From Epithemia pelagica (lineage: Eukaryota; Bacillariophyta; Bacillariophyceae; Surirellales; Surirellaceae), in NCBI GenBank assembly GCA_946965045.2, contig OX337230.1:372001-436000 (forward strand): DNA of 64,000 nucleotides. Direction: 5' to 3'. Shown in pieces: positions 20,926 to 30,876 of the stretch. Position 1 is the stretch's first letter; every line of letters begins with the position of its first letter. The notes beneath the pieces were generated by a model, which was not told where the DNA came from, did no database searches, and worked only from the letters and a program-made list of their open reading frames with translations. The position numbers and the translations under genes are program-made.

Positions 20926-21491
20926 ATGGTACACGAACTTTCTTACAACACGACAGCTCTTGTCCTTGATAGCTGGGAACAAGTACGACGAAGAAAAGAA
21001 TTTGAAGTCGAGGTTGGGACAATTCTCTTCAAAAAGTAAGTCGCATACGGCTATGAAATTTGGCTCTTTGTCGACGAACCCGCTGTCTCTAACGATATCT
21101 TTCCAGCTTATTTAAAAACTCGCCCAAAACCCAAGTGCTCTTTGGCTTACCCAGTGACTTGGATCCCGAATCGTCCGAGCTCTTGGAGAGCAAACGATTC
21201 ACCATGCATGCCATTTACATGATTCAAATGTTGGATACGTCCTTGAATATGATTGGGCCCGATTTGGAACTCTTGACAGAAATCATGTACGATTTGGGCG
21301 TCAAACATGCCCGTTATGGTGTCGAAGAAAACATGTATGCCGTCATGGGAGTATCACTCATTACGGCTCTCAAGGAAACGTTGGGGAAGGACTTTACCGA
21401 TGTGACCGAAGAGGCATGGTTGGAAATGTACCGAGAACTCACCGATGACATGATACGGGGAGAACGATCCATGGAAAGGAAATACCGTTAA
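20926..21491 (+). CDS. Globin (two exons)
   Basis: Exon 1 is 20926-21035 and exon 2 is 21107-21491; the 71-bp intron begins GTAAGT and ends TTTCCAG. Splicing joins ...GTILFK|NLFKNSPKTQVLFG and gives 164 residues, the size of a single-domain globin. Helix patterns fit. His71 in KRFTMHAIYMIQML is the likely distal (E7) ligand and His104 in LGVKHARYGV the likely proximal (F8) ligand, with LFG at the C-D corner and TEEAWLEMYRELTDDMI as helix H. The expected activity is heme-based O2 or NO binding; sensor or dioxygenase roles cannot be told apart here. There is no targeting peptide, so it is probably cytosolic. The first exon is easily missed because it is only 110 nt. Confidence 0.9.
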
Positions 21492-21997
21492 GAGAACAAG
21501 GCGCGCTCGCTACGATATCTTGAGTTGTTTTTGCATGTAACATTTATGGATTTGGCTATTAGTGCATCGCGAATGATTCACAGCATACCCCCGGCAATAT
21601 CAAGAAGTCTTGAAGGAAAACAGTAGGTGCTTGTCCTTTCTAGTCAACCGCAACCGACCACCAGGTCAGAGGATAACCAATCCAATTCTACCTAGTACCA
21701 TTCAAGACGACAACTGGGCTTCTGAAAACTGCAGAGTTAATACTTCTAGCATAGCATGAATTTCAATCAAATGTTCAGTTTCAACACGCACACAACGAAA
21801 ACAAAATAAACAAGCACAAACAACGCAGTGGGCGCGTGACTGCAACAGACTCTGCAGGGGCGCGGCAGGGGTAGCGATTCGGTCGTTGCAAGCAGGGTGC
21901 TGAGAAAGTCGTCCAGAGCCTGCCCTTTTTTATTCTTTCCAGTCTTGCTTGTTCCTTTTCAGTATCCAAAAAATGCCCATGATTCGCCTCTTCATCG
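21492..21997. other. Convergent intergenic region
   Basis: 3' flanks of the globin (plus) and DUF819 copy 2 (minus). No gene seen. Confidence 0.5.
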
Positions 21998-24379
21998 TCA
22001 CGGAGTGGGTACACCGGCCGACGATAGGGTACAGGAAAAGAGTCCAAAAAAGGCAATGCCCAAAAAGGTTCCCATCATATCTCCGACATTGCCCGCCAAG
22101 AGACCAGGAACTTGAAGGGACTTCCACGAATTGGATTGGGCCAAGGCCACCGCCGTGGCGGGCCCCCCAATGGCGGCCGACGAGGCAATCAACAATCGGG
22201 GGACCGCCATGCTTCGTTTGTGGGGAAAGACGCGTCGGAGTGCCAACAACCAGGTGCCATGCAAAACGTACAAAATACCCAAAAAGGCTCCTAGAGGAAT
22301 CATGGACGATTTGAGCGTGGACACGGCGCGACCGCCTTGAGCTCCCAGTGTGGAAAAGAAAATGTGCAAGGCGACCGTGCCCAGCATTTGGGCCGTGGGT
22401 TGAATCGAGGCAATCCATCGATTGGCGGCGGGTAACCACCGAGGCGCTCCAAAGAACCAGGACGGAGCACTGTCCATGGTCACCACCTTGATCAACAAGA
22501 CCGACAAGAGTGTACACACGGGCAAGGCGGCACGCGCTCCTCCCACGAGTTGACTCAACCAAACCAAAATGGAAGCGGTAAACAACACATACATCATGCG
22601 GTCGACCGTCACAGAACTGTCTTGTCCTGTTACCACCGCCTCGTTTGGCTGAGTAGAGGATGACAACGACGAGTCCGAAACAACGGGTGAGGCCGTTCCA
22701 TTGGCACCCCTTTCGTTTTCCGAATGCGAATTGTGATGGTTCCGTCGTGTCATTTTTACCTTGGCAATTTTGCCATGACCATTCAGACTCTTGGTAGTTC
22801 GACCATTGACACGTCCATTCATCTTGGACGAAAGGTGGTGATGACGGGTCTTGCTTTTCAAGTTGCTGCTGGATTCTCCCCCATTCTGTTCATGTCCGCC
22901 GCCGCCATGACGATGACCCTGCAAGGGTCGAGGAGGAGGATGAATGGGAGGATGATCCATGTCGGCCACTTCGTCTTGATTCAGAATCAGGACATCTGCA
23001 ATGGGGCCCACTTCTTCGGTCGAGGTTTCCGACAGAGACGCTTTCAACGGCAATGATCGTGATAGTTTCTGGGACAAGCGCGAGTTTAGCAGTTGTGGTT
23101 CTTCCATAGTGGTTCGAAAGGTGGAAGCCTCGCCAGGTTCCAATGTGAGTTCCAGGGTTTGTGCCAGGGGTTGGTGTCGTCGTTTTTCTTCTTGTTCTTG
23201 TCGTTCTTCTTGTTGTTCTTCAATGGCCGGATCGGGTCGTCCCATGGCCAGGTAGGAAATGATTGGAAAGTAGCAAAGTCCAAAGATGTTGTCGGCACAC
23301 ATGCCGGCCGTAATGGCCATGGGGGAGGCCTGCAGAGTGGTACACACGGCAATGTAATTCAATCCTCCCCCAATGTTGCGGGCCATGAGAGCGGCGACAA
23401 TTTTGAGAGCATCGTCGGCGCCCATGGCAGCCGTCAAGGCCGGTCGCAACAACCCATAGCCCATGATGCTGGCCACCAAGGTGGCACAGGCCGCCAAGGC
23501 AAACGACGTATACATGGGTTCGCGATTCGAACTCGTGTTCTTATTGCTATTCCGACTCTTGTTCCAAGGAAATCGTCGTCGTCGTCCTGGTTCGGATGGT
23601 GAGGAAGCGCTGGTGGTTGTTGCGTGCGTGGTGTGTGGTTCGTCTTCTTCTCGGGGCCGCCGCCGAAAGTCATTGGCCACGCCGAGCAAGACGAGGGGTG
23701 TGGCGAGATAGAGGGTCAAGGCTTGGAGGGACGCGGCGGCGGGACTTCCTCCACTCGGCAAAATGCCGACGGTGGCCATGAAAAAGGTCCAAAACATGGC
23801 CCCAATGGGCGGTCCCAACAATCGGCCAATGGCCGTCGTCTTGGTCATGTATTGGGCCAAGGCCGTGTTGAAAATGAGCATCATCCAATTGCCCCAGGCA
23901 TCGTCTGGGGCAATCACACTAAAGGGTATAAGGGATTCCGAGGAGGAAGAGGAGAATAAGGAGGAACCAGAAGAAGAGAATGATGATCTCGGACGAACCC
24001 GTCTTATGGCGGAACGTGCCAAGGGCATGGGCCTTGGAGTGCCGACGATCCCATTGTGTGCTGTCTCTTGTTCTTCATGATTCCTTGTGGAAAACGACAG
24101 GCCCGAGTCGCTCGGTCTGGGTGGTCTTGAGGTACGAAATCTGGGTGGCATGGCTGGACCGCGTCGAGCGTCACGTCCCAAAACACCATGATGCGATTGC
24201 GAGGACGCACCATCCCGAATGGATGGCCGATTCCCTACCACCAAACCACCTACTCGCAAAGAAGAAGAAGAAGAATAGGCGTCCACCTTGGACAGACTGA
24301 CCACACAGAGTGTCACCATGAGAATCCACCATGGACGACCGCTTCTTGGAAGAACATTCATGGCGACAACAACTACCAT
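21998..24379 (-). CDS. DUF819 family membrane protein, copy 2, putatively plastid-targeted
   Basis: 793 residues from ATG 24379. The leader (WWILMVTLCVVSLSKVDA) is followed by Tyr and a Ser-rich stretch, again like a diatom plastid presequence. The DUF819 core has SVIAPDDAWGNWMMLIF, AIGRLLGPPIGAMFW, LTLYLATPLVLLGV, LMARNIGGGLNYIAVCTTLQASP, GMCADNIFGLCYFP and a terminal ASSAAIGGPATAVALAQS and VPGLLAGNVGD. It differs from copy 1 mainly by longer low-complexity inserts: a 40-residue Arg/Ser/Asn-rich loop in the first bundle and a roughly 200-residue His/Ser/Gly-rich loop between bundles. The two copies share orientation and flank the globin, so they probably arose by local duplication and then diverged. 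Confidence 0.85.
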   Translation of the reverse strand: MVVVVAMNVLPRSGRPWWILMVTLCVVSLSKVDAYSSSSSLRVGGLVVGNRPSIRDGASSQSHHGVLGRDARRGPAMPPRFRTSRPPRPSDSGLSFSTRNHEEQETAHNGIVGTPRPMPLARSAIRRVRPRSSFSSSGSSLFSSSSSESLIPFSVIAPDDAWGNWMMLIFNTALAQYMTKTTAIGRLLGPPIGAMFWTFFMATVGILPSGGSPAAASLQALTLYLATPLVLLGVANDFRRRPREEDEPHTTHATTTSASSPSEPGRRRRFPWNKSRNSNKNTSSNREPMYTSFALAACATLVASIMGYGLLRPALTAAMGADDALKIVAALMARNIGGGLNYIAVCTTLQASPMAITAGMCADNIFGLCYFPIISYLAMGRPDPAIEEQQEERQEQEEKRRHQPLAQTLELTLEPGEASTFRTTMEEPQLLNSRLSQKLSRSLPLKASLSETSTEEVGPIADVLILNQDEVADMDHPPIHPPPRPLQGHRHGGGGHEQNGGESSSNLKSKTRHHHLSSKMNGRVNGRTTKSLNGHGKIAKVKMTRRNHHNSHSENERGANGTASPVVSDSSLSSSTQPNEAVVTGQDSSVTVDRMMYVLFTASILVWLSQLVGGARAALPVCTLLSVLLIKVVTMDSAPSWFFGAPRWLPAANRWIASIQPTAQMLGTVALHIFFSTLGAQGGRAVSTLKSSMIPLGAFLGILYVLHGTWLLALRRVFPHKRSMAVPRLLIASSAAIGGPATAVALAQSNSWKSLQVPGLLAGNVGDMMGTFLGIAFFGLFSCTLSSAGVPTP

Positions 24380-25271
24380 GATCCTTCAATCGCGACGAAA
24401 AGTGCTCCCCCAACAGAGATGAACAAAAAACAAAACCAAGTGTCTATATATCTCTACAATGGTGTCAGGGTCTGCCAACGAATTGCAGGTAGGACAGATG
24501 AAACAATTCGAAAGCAAGAGCCGCCCCCGTGGTCCAAGGATGAGGGAGATGGGTGAGAGTTCTGTCAGAGTTTTTCGCGTTCATCATCGATCCTCATTGA
24601 ACCTACGTCCAACGCACATCTATCCACGCTAGATAGACCGCATAGGTACGTATCCACTTGGGCGACGGGTAGCAGATGGGGCCTGCTTATCTGCGACTGG
24701 AGCTCGGAACCACCCCACACGTGGCAGTTCGGCTGCCCTCGTCACTCAGTTTCGACCAATCACATCACATGGATTAATCCACCGGTGGCCACGGTTCTGT
24801 CGCATCGAACGTGTCCGTTCGCCACCTCTGTCCTCTATGTTCTGCTCTTGTCGGAGCCGGGCGCCGGGCGTACGAAACGATTTTGACCGGGCGGTGCTTC
24901 CGATTCTATCTGGCTCGTGGTGTCATCGGGCCTTCTCATTTTCTCCCGCATCCAAAATCCAACAAATTCTCTTGTAACACCCGGTAGAAGCAAGTGCTTT
25001 ACCTTGCATCTCTCTAACAATATATCGAAAGGAGAGACTGCATGGTGAGATCCATGTCGTTCCTGATTAGTTTGGTTCGTGGGTTACGAAACGTTGGTAC
25101 AGCTACAACCTATGCATATACGAGACACAAGGAAACTAGCAGTAATACTTTAAGCGACATTGTTGATAGCGATCCTTCTTTGCCCATGACACCGAATCAC
25201 AACTGTAGTTCTTTTACATACACCCTTTGAGCACATCATTCTTCTTGGAACATGGAATCGTTCTTGTCTGT
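24380..25271. other. Intergenic region
   Basis: 0.9 kb between DUF819 copy 2 and a small minus-strand gene. No RNA gene or coding sequence is evident. Confidence 0.5.
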
Positions 25272-25649
25272 TTACTTTTTGCCTTGCGCGGCTTCGGCCG
25301 CTTGCTGTTCCTTCTTGGCCGTGACTCGTTGCGCCACGGATCCCTTGAATCGAGGTTGTTCGGCTTGCCATTCCTTGCGACCCTGTTTCAATTCTTGAGT
25401 GCGTTGACGATCGGCGGCAGCCGCCTCCTTGCCCTGAAAGACACCAATAAAAAAGTTGCTCATGGCATCGATGGCATTCGTCACGACATTACCGGCCCCA
25501 TCGACCGGACTCTTTTGCGGCCACGTACGAGTATCCTTCTTGGTTGGTTCGGCGGCGGTCGTCGTCGTCGTCGTGGCTGCCTCGGCGGAAGCATCCGTCG
25601 TGGTACTGGTAGCGTCCGGGGTCTTGGGGATTTCTTCCGAGGTCGACAT
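25272..25649 (-). CDS. Small hypothetical protein
   Basis: 125 residues from ATG 25649. The N-terminal 45 residues are Thr/Ala/Ser-rich and acidic. The central stretch NVVTNAIDAMSNFFIGVF is mildly hydrophobic and amphipathic. The C-terminal half is Gln/Lys/Arg/Ala-rich and ends KKEQQAAEAAQGKK. There is no signal peptide and no known motif. The clear ATG, uninterrupted frame and biased composition make it plausible as a real gene; the family is unknown to me. Confidence 0.5.
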   Translation of the reverse strand: MSTSEEIPKTPDATSTTTDASAEAATTTTTTAAEPTKKDTRTWPQKSPVDGAGNVVTNAIDAMSNFFIGVFQGKEAAAADRQRTQELKQGRKEWQAEQPRFKGSVAQRVTAKKEQQAAEAAQGKK

Positions 25650-26883
25650 GGTGGTGGTGTGGTCAATCAGAACGGAAAGTGGATCTTTGGGGATGTGTCA
25701 ACAACAGAAAACGAGAAGCAGCAAAATCTTTTGGATTTCGCTCACAGAAATGGCACAGAAGAGGTATCTTTTTTGGGGAATAGGGAAATGAGGGACTTTT
25801 AGAGGAACATTTAGAAGGACTTTCGGATAAATAGTTTTTTACGCTACGAGAATTCTCTCTGGGCATCGTTTCTATTTGTCATGTACATTACTATAAGGAC
25901 TGGATACCAGCAATAGACAGACGTAAAGCCCCTCTTCTTGTCCAGTTAGAGCGCCAAAGGAAAAGTCCCAAAACTCTACCCCAGCTAGGCATACAAGCAC
26001 CTTCACCATGGTTTGTCAATCTAGACAAGCCCCAGTTTTTATCACAATGACTATTCCAAACAATTCATCCTAAAGATATATGCACATTGCTTGCACATGT
26101 AGAGTGGGGAACTCTGGTTTACCAATCTTATGTCCCCGTACTGCGCATCCGACTTTGAGTGTTCCTACTTTTCATAATTCAAAACTTATTTGATAAATGA
26201 GGAGGCGCTAATAGCACAACAATCAACCCGCCTCGTCTACGAGCTCGTATGCATATGAACAGCTACAAGTAGAGAGCATCTACCTAGCTTTGTACATGCT
26301 TGTATGTGTAGTAGGTTGTAGGCAATCGTTTCGTCTGCGTTCGTCGTTCATCCCATCCTGTCTTTTGCCTGCATGAATAGTTGGTTGTCGCGTTAGGGTT
26401 TTTGCATCCGGTAGGCGAGGTAAGACCATTTGGGTTGCTCTACCTATCACTGTGTTCATGACAGAGGACGGTGCTCTGTCGCTGTGCCGTCGTCGCCGAT
26501 TGTTTTGCCGTTTGGCCGAAACGAGCAGTTCATTGTCGCCGCATGTCGTTGTCCCTGGTTCGGTGACAGAGAGAAGTTGATTGTTGCATGTGGCTTGTTT
26601 TGGTTGTTGTTGGTGGTGGCGGTGTCTCGAAGTGCTTCTTCGTTCGGCAGCAGCGAGTAGTTGATTGTTGCGTTTGGCTTGTTGTTGTTGTTGTTGCGCC
26701 AAGTGTTTCGGTCACTTGTCGTTGGCGTTGTCATCGCTTGCCATTGTTGCCGTCGCTTATCGCAGATTTGCCCTGCTTGGTCCCATGGTGTTGAGGACGT
26801 TCTGCTCCCAATTGAATAACCCAGTTGATTGTTGTGTTCATTCGCTCTGTCGTTGTCACGTCCGTTGTTTTGTTCGGTGGAGT
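25650..26883. other. Intergenic region ending in degenerate repeat DNA that was the target of element A
   Basis: 25.65-26.28 kb shows nothing. From about 26500 to 26883 a degenerate motif gttgattgttg recurs roughly every 60-120 bp in GT-rich DNA, and the same motif resumes on the other side of element A (43135-43540). ORFs read through it on the minus strand as repeated NNQLL, a by-product of the repeat. Confidence 0.55.
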
Positions 26884-27641
26884 TGATAAACTTCTCTCGA
26901 TTCAACAGGGGTTAGACAGATAGGTAGGATAGGTAAAAGGCTCGCTGAGCCGACAATCGAATCACCAACCGATACAACAATCCTCCACGGGTCAGAGAAG
27001 AGTTGCAAGTCGAAGTCCGCCGTGGGTGGGGGCAGTCGGTCCACTGATAAGAGGTTAGTCTTAAGATGAGTGTTAAAATGGTGATATTAATGATTGTGAG
27101 ACGATTACTAACTAAGGTGGTTGATGGTGCCGAAGTCCTGGCTCTTGCATACGGCCATGGATCTGGTGTGATAGGTCCTCACTGGTTGGAGTAGACCGGC
27201 ATTGGTGTATATTGAATGTATAGGGTGATGGATAACATGTATGGGATGCAACAGCTCTTGCTTTGTCGTGGTATAAGTCTTGTCCTGGGCGCGTTGCTGT
27301 TTGCATTCTTGGATTTGTGGGAACAGAGATATGGTCTCGCGTGATCGTGATTCGTGCCTTGATTACATAGACCGTTAGGTCGAATCGTGGATGCGCGTAC
27401 TCGGATAGTAGAGGCGCGCACTTGATAGTTTTGGGCGCGCACGTGTTGGGCCATAGTTAATATCCGAGCGGTCGCCGATAACGCGTGCACTGCGAGCATG
27501 CCGTGGCCAAATTTATAGTTTCGCGAGCATGCCGACATTCTTTTCTCACTTTTAGGAAAATGTCATCGGATGCCATAGAAAACTAGCATCATTCGATGAG
27601 TTGTAGGTTTCGCCACCTAGTTTTCGGTGAGAATCCTAACA
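26884..27641 (-). repeat. 3' LTR of element A
   Basis: 758 bp. It starts (minus strand) TGTTAGGATTCTCACCG and ends with TTTATCA. It differs from the other LTR near 27611-27618 (tttcgccacc against tttggcaacc). Target copy GGAGT lies at 26879-26883. Confidence 0.95.
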
Positions 27642-29369
27642 CTCCCCACAATTCGTCGAATGAGGATTGTCAATTCCCTCATCACTTTCCTGGATTTTTC
27701 CTCTCCAGAATAACAAAGATCTGAGCATGGGCCAAACTGCGGCAAATTCCCAATGTTTACTGAGGATATCAGCTGGGTTTGTCTTTCCATCTTTCCAGTA
27801 GAATGCGACGTACTTTGCAGCGATAGCTTCACGGACTCGGTGATAGGATAGGAGATGGTGCCTCTTGGAGATGATTGAGTGTGGTGTGGTGCTATTGATA
27901 ACGACAGAGCGGTTATCCCCAAACATGTAACTCTTCTCTCGCAGAGGGACTCCCAAGTATCGGAGTGTAAGGCGTAGCTCCGTGATCTGATCAACTGCAG
28001 TCCTTGCGGCAACAAATTCAGATCCATACGCGGCTGTTTCCACTGTGGCTTGTCGCTTACTGTACCAGTCCACGGGTGTACCATTTACAAAATGCAGGAT
28101 AGCTGTAACTGCTTTCCCAGTAACCGTATCATGCATGAGATTTGCGTCGACATAATGTATAGTTGTCACAAAACGCCCAAGTGGGGTTGGGCAGTCCTCA
28201 GGGATACGTTCCTTGGCGTCCATGTATACGGTACGACTCCAATCGTATTCTTGGATAGGTAAAGCTGATAAATCTGGCTCCCCAGTGCGGAATCTGATAG
28301 ACCCATCAGGAAATGACATGAGGTATCCATAGATGCGTTTAGCTCGCTTCAAATGACCAATCCTTGGAGCAGCTCTGAACCTTGATAGAGTCATGGTAGC
28401 AGGAAAGACATCAAAACGGCCAATGGTAATTAGCCATTGCAGTTGTCCAATAAGAGTCTGGAAATGCTGGGTCCCTTCTTCATCTAAGAGCTCAGAGTCA
28501 TCGAGTTCAGGATGATCGTTAGCAATGACTGGCGGCTTTGCTTTCTTGGGTTTCTCATTGAACAATCGTTCATAGGTATCCATCATTTTCTCGATGTACC
28601 TTCGTGGGTCAGACACAAGTGTACCGTCTGGATCTTTGGTATAACGACACCCCAAATGATACTCGATAGGTCCGACTCCTTTGAGTTTGAAGTTGTATTT
28701 TTCTGTAAAGATCTTGCAGACAGCTTCAGGGTCCATGGCAACGATAGCTAAGTCATCAACATATACAGCGATATATTCATAACAGTCTTCTCCAGGAGCC
28801 TTCTTCATCCAAATATCAGGGTCAGCCTTGCTTGGAGAAAATCCCATATCAATGAGAACATCAAACAGTTTGTCATGCCAGCGAGCACCTGAGGATTTGA
28901 GACCATATAATGCCTTGTAGATGATCAAGATATGTCCTTCTAACTCCTTGAACTCTGGTCCTGCAATGATGAAAATCTTCTCTCCTGTCAATGCTTCTAG
29001 GTATGCGTTCCCAATATCTGCTCCCCATATTTCCATGTCGTTCATGGTTCCAAGAAATATGGCAATGCGAAGGTTGCGAATGGAGACAACCCCTGAATAG
29101 ATGGTCTCAACGGGTTCCTTGGTGAGATGTCCATCTGCGACAAGTCGTGCCTTGTGCCTTCCGTCATGCTTGACATCAAAGACCAGATGTACTCTTATCT
29201 TATGATATCCTTCTGGTGCATTGGCCAATTTTCCATTAATGAACTTGGCTTTTCCATGGTCCTTGAAAGTGTTATACGATTGGATCTGTGAGAGTTCCAA
29301 TTCTGTTGCGTCTTGCCATTTCGTGTTCCCAAATTGCTTGTCTAGTTCCACTGCTTCTTCATAGGTGCG
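27636..29369 (-). pseudogene. Element A gag-pol, 3' part: reverse transcriptase and RNase H
   Basis: The continuation of the reading frame broken by element B. It resumes with TYEEAVELDKQFGNTKW and carries the copia RT core: HLVFDVKHDGRHKARLVADG, the WGADIGNAYLEA segment, LYGLKSSGARWHDKLFD and the YVDD catalytic box. RNase H follows with DWYSKRQATVET, YGSEFVAARTAVDQ and DNRSVV. The stop TAG (27636-27638) lies inside the LTR: the last codons are TGT-TAG, the first six bases of the LTR, and the polypurine tract GTGGGGAG encodes the residues just before. Without B this fragment would be in frame with 37316-41268. It has no start codon of its own. Confidence 0.9.
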
Positions 29370-30152
29370 TGTTAGAATTCTCACCGTCTATGGTGGCTAG
29401 ATTCTACATCTCATCGATTCCCCATGTCACATAGCCTCGTGCTATCGCATCATGCCATCTAGCTTCGAGCTATGTTTCCTAGCTTCGCGCTATATCGACC
29501 TATATTTCTTCGCAAATCATGAAAAGTGAGAATAGATTGACGAACTCACTCTCAAGACTAAACTGGGTCGTGCGGTATTACAACGGACGTAAATTTGGCC
29601 GTTGCTCGGACATTATACTAACGCCCTAAGCGTACGCGCCCGAAATCATCGAGCGCGCCCAAGCGACATCCGAGCGCTATCGGAATCTATCCGACCCAAC
29701 GGTCTAAGTATCCCAAGCACGACACACGATCACGCGAGACCATATTTCCATTCCCACAATCTCCAAATTGTCAACAAGCTGCGCGCCATGAAAACAACTA
29801 TGCCAACCCAAAGCAAGAGCTGTTGACCCTGTATATGTTATCCGCCCACATATACATGTCATATACATCACATGAATCAACTCCAACTATTCCAAACCTG
29901 TTGCCGCCAAGAACCTATGACACATGACCCTTGGCAGGACCGAACATTTCACGTAGACCTATCGTAGTAATCAACACACAATCTAACAATATCACCATTT
30001 ATCACATCTTCTTTTGTGTCCCGACTATCCTTCTGATAGACTTCGACTTGCTTGCTTCTCTGACCCTGAGAAGCTTGTATCGGTTGGTGACCTACCTGAT
30101 TGTCTGCTCTACCGAGCATCAATGCCCCTACGATTCAGAAAGAATTGTAACA
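29370..30152 (+). repeat. 5' LTR of element B
   Basis: 783 bp, starts TGTTAGAATTCTCACCG and ends AGAATTGTAACA. The first 16 bases are nearly the same as element A's LTR start, but the rest is diverged, with islands of similarity (acgatcacgcgagaccatat, aaagcaagagctgttg). Confidence 0.96.
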
Positions 30153-30166
30153 GATTAACAGTCTCA
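30153..30166 (+). other. Primer-binding site of element B: tRNA-Asn anticodon arm
   Basis: The 14 nt directly after the LTR, GATTAACAGTCTCA, are exactly complementary to tRNA-Asn(GTT) from position 27 through the anticodon loop to position 40, not to the tRNA 3' end. This is the layout of half-tRNA priming known for Drosophila copia. The cognate tRNA gene is at 7738-7809. Confidence 0.85.
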
Positions 30167-30188
30167 AAGCTTATTTCCTTGTGGTTTC

Positions 30189-30530
30189 ATGGATACTAAC
30201 GAGATTATCACTCCTGTACGACAGATCTATCGAGCCAACCTGCATCCCGGGCAGCCCGATACCCTGGTGCAGCAGGAACTGGTGCCGACGCCGAAGGCAG
30301 CCAACACATCGGTCAACATCTCTGTACGCCTAGATAACTACGTTGCCTACATCCACGAGGTCCATACCATCGAGGACCATCGTGCAACTATCTACCCTTT
30401 GCGTACCGAGGTCGAGAACCACCTGGCTGAAGGTGATACCCCTTCTTCTGTTGCTTGTGCTGCCCCATCTGAGCCTGGAAGCGACTCTGATCATTCGGAA
30501 GAGGGTGAGGATTCGGAGACCGAAGCCTAA
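30189..30530 (+). CDS. Element B ORF0, short form of an accessory ORF before gag-pol
   Basis: 113 residues from ATG 30189, 36 nt after the LTR. The N-terminal TPVRQIYRAN resembles LSIRHIFHSF at the start of element A's ORF0. The C-terminal LDNYVAYIHEVH, RATIYPLRTEVENHL module matches A's LDEYVSFVHEIH, RATIYPLFTQHVNHL. About 140 residues present in A between these are missing, so B's copy looks internally deleted but in frame. It ends in an acidic tail (DSDHSEEGEDSETEA). It is not in the gag-pol frame and stops 320 nt before it. No known domain is recognised. Confidence 0.65.
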   Translation: MDTNEIITPVRQIYRANLHPGQPDTLVQQELVPTPKAANTSVNISVRLDNYVAYIHEVHTIEDHRATIYPLRTEVENHLAEGDTPSSVACAAPSEPGSDSDHSEEGEDSETEA

Positions 30531-30589
30531 TTACTCATAGTTAACTCCCGTCCTCTCAAAACCTTTCCAAGACTTAAACTCAACGCATA

Positions 30590-30876
30590 TCCGGGTACCA
30601 TTGGTCGCACAACACGCCACACATTCCCGTCAAATCGCGAAAATTCGGCGAAAATTTGTTGAAACTCGGCGAAAATTTGTCGAAATCAACGGAAATTTCC
30701 AGGAGTCGCACATCACAACACACATCCGGGTATCACATACGTGGTACATACGTGGCACACGTGGTACATCCGGGTTCACATCACATCACACATTAAATAA
30801 ACCACATCACACCGCACATTAAATAAACATCGAACCAACCAAATAACACCATGGATCCTCAATCACCCAAGACACC
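30590..30876 (+). promoter_or_regulatory. Hyperconserved leader between ORF0 and gag-pol (element B)
   Basis: About 287 bp shared with element A (41243-41530) with only about four mismatches, while the LTRs, ORF0 and gag-pol on either side are strongly diverged. Similarity stops abruptly nine codons into gag. It contains internal direct repeats: ttcggcgaaaatttgt-like units, three tacgtggcaca-like units and two cacattaaataaac units ahead of the gag-pol ATG. Possible roles are internal ribosome entry, packaging or a splice region; a 73-codon ORF in it (30601-30822) is probably incidental. Confidence 0.6.

Noticed and set aside
26280-26905. Minus-strand Gln/Asn-rich ORFs left of element A
   Set aside because: They are translations of a degenerate repeat; some run into the LTR and have no consistent start.
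30601-30822. 73-codon ORF in the retrotransposon leader, with 71 of 73 residues identical in both elements
   Set aside because: The identity is explained by near-identity of the DNA of the whole leader; the first codon is not ATG and the composition is repeat-driven.
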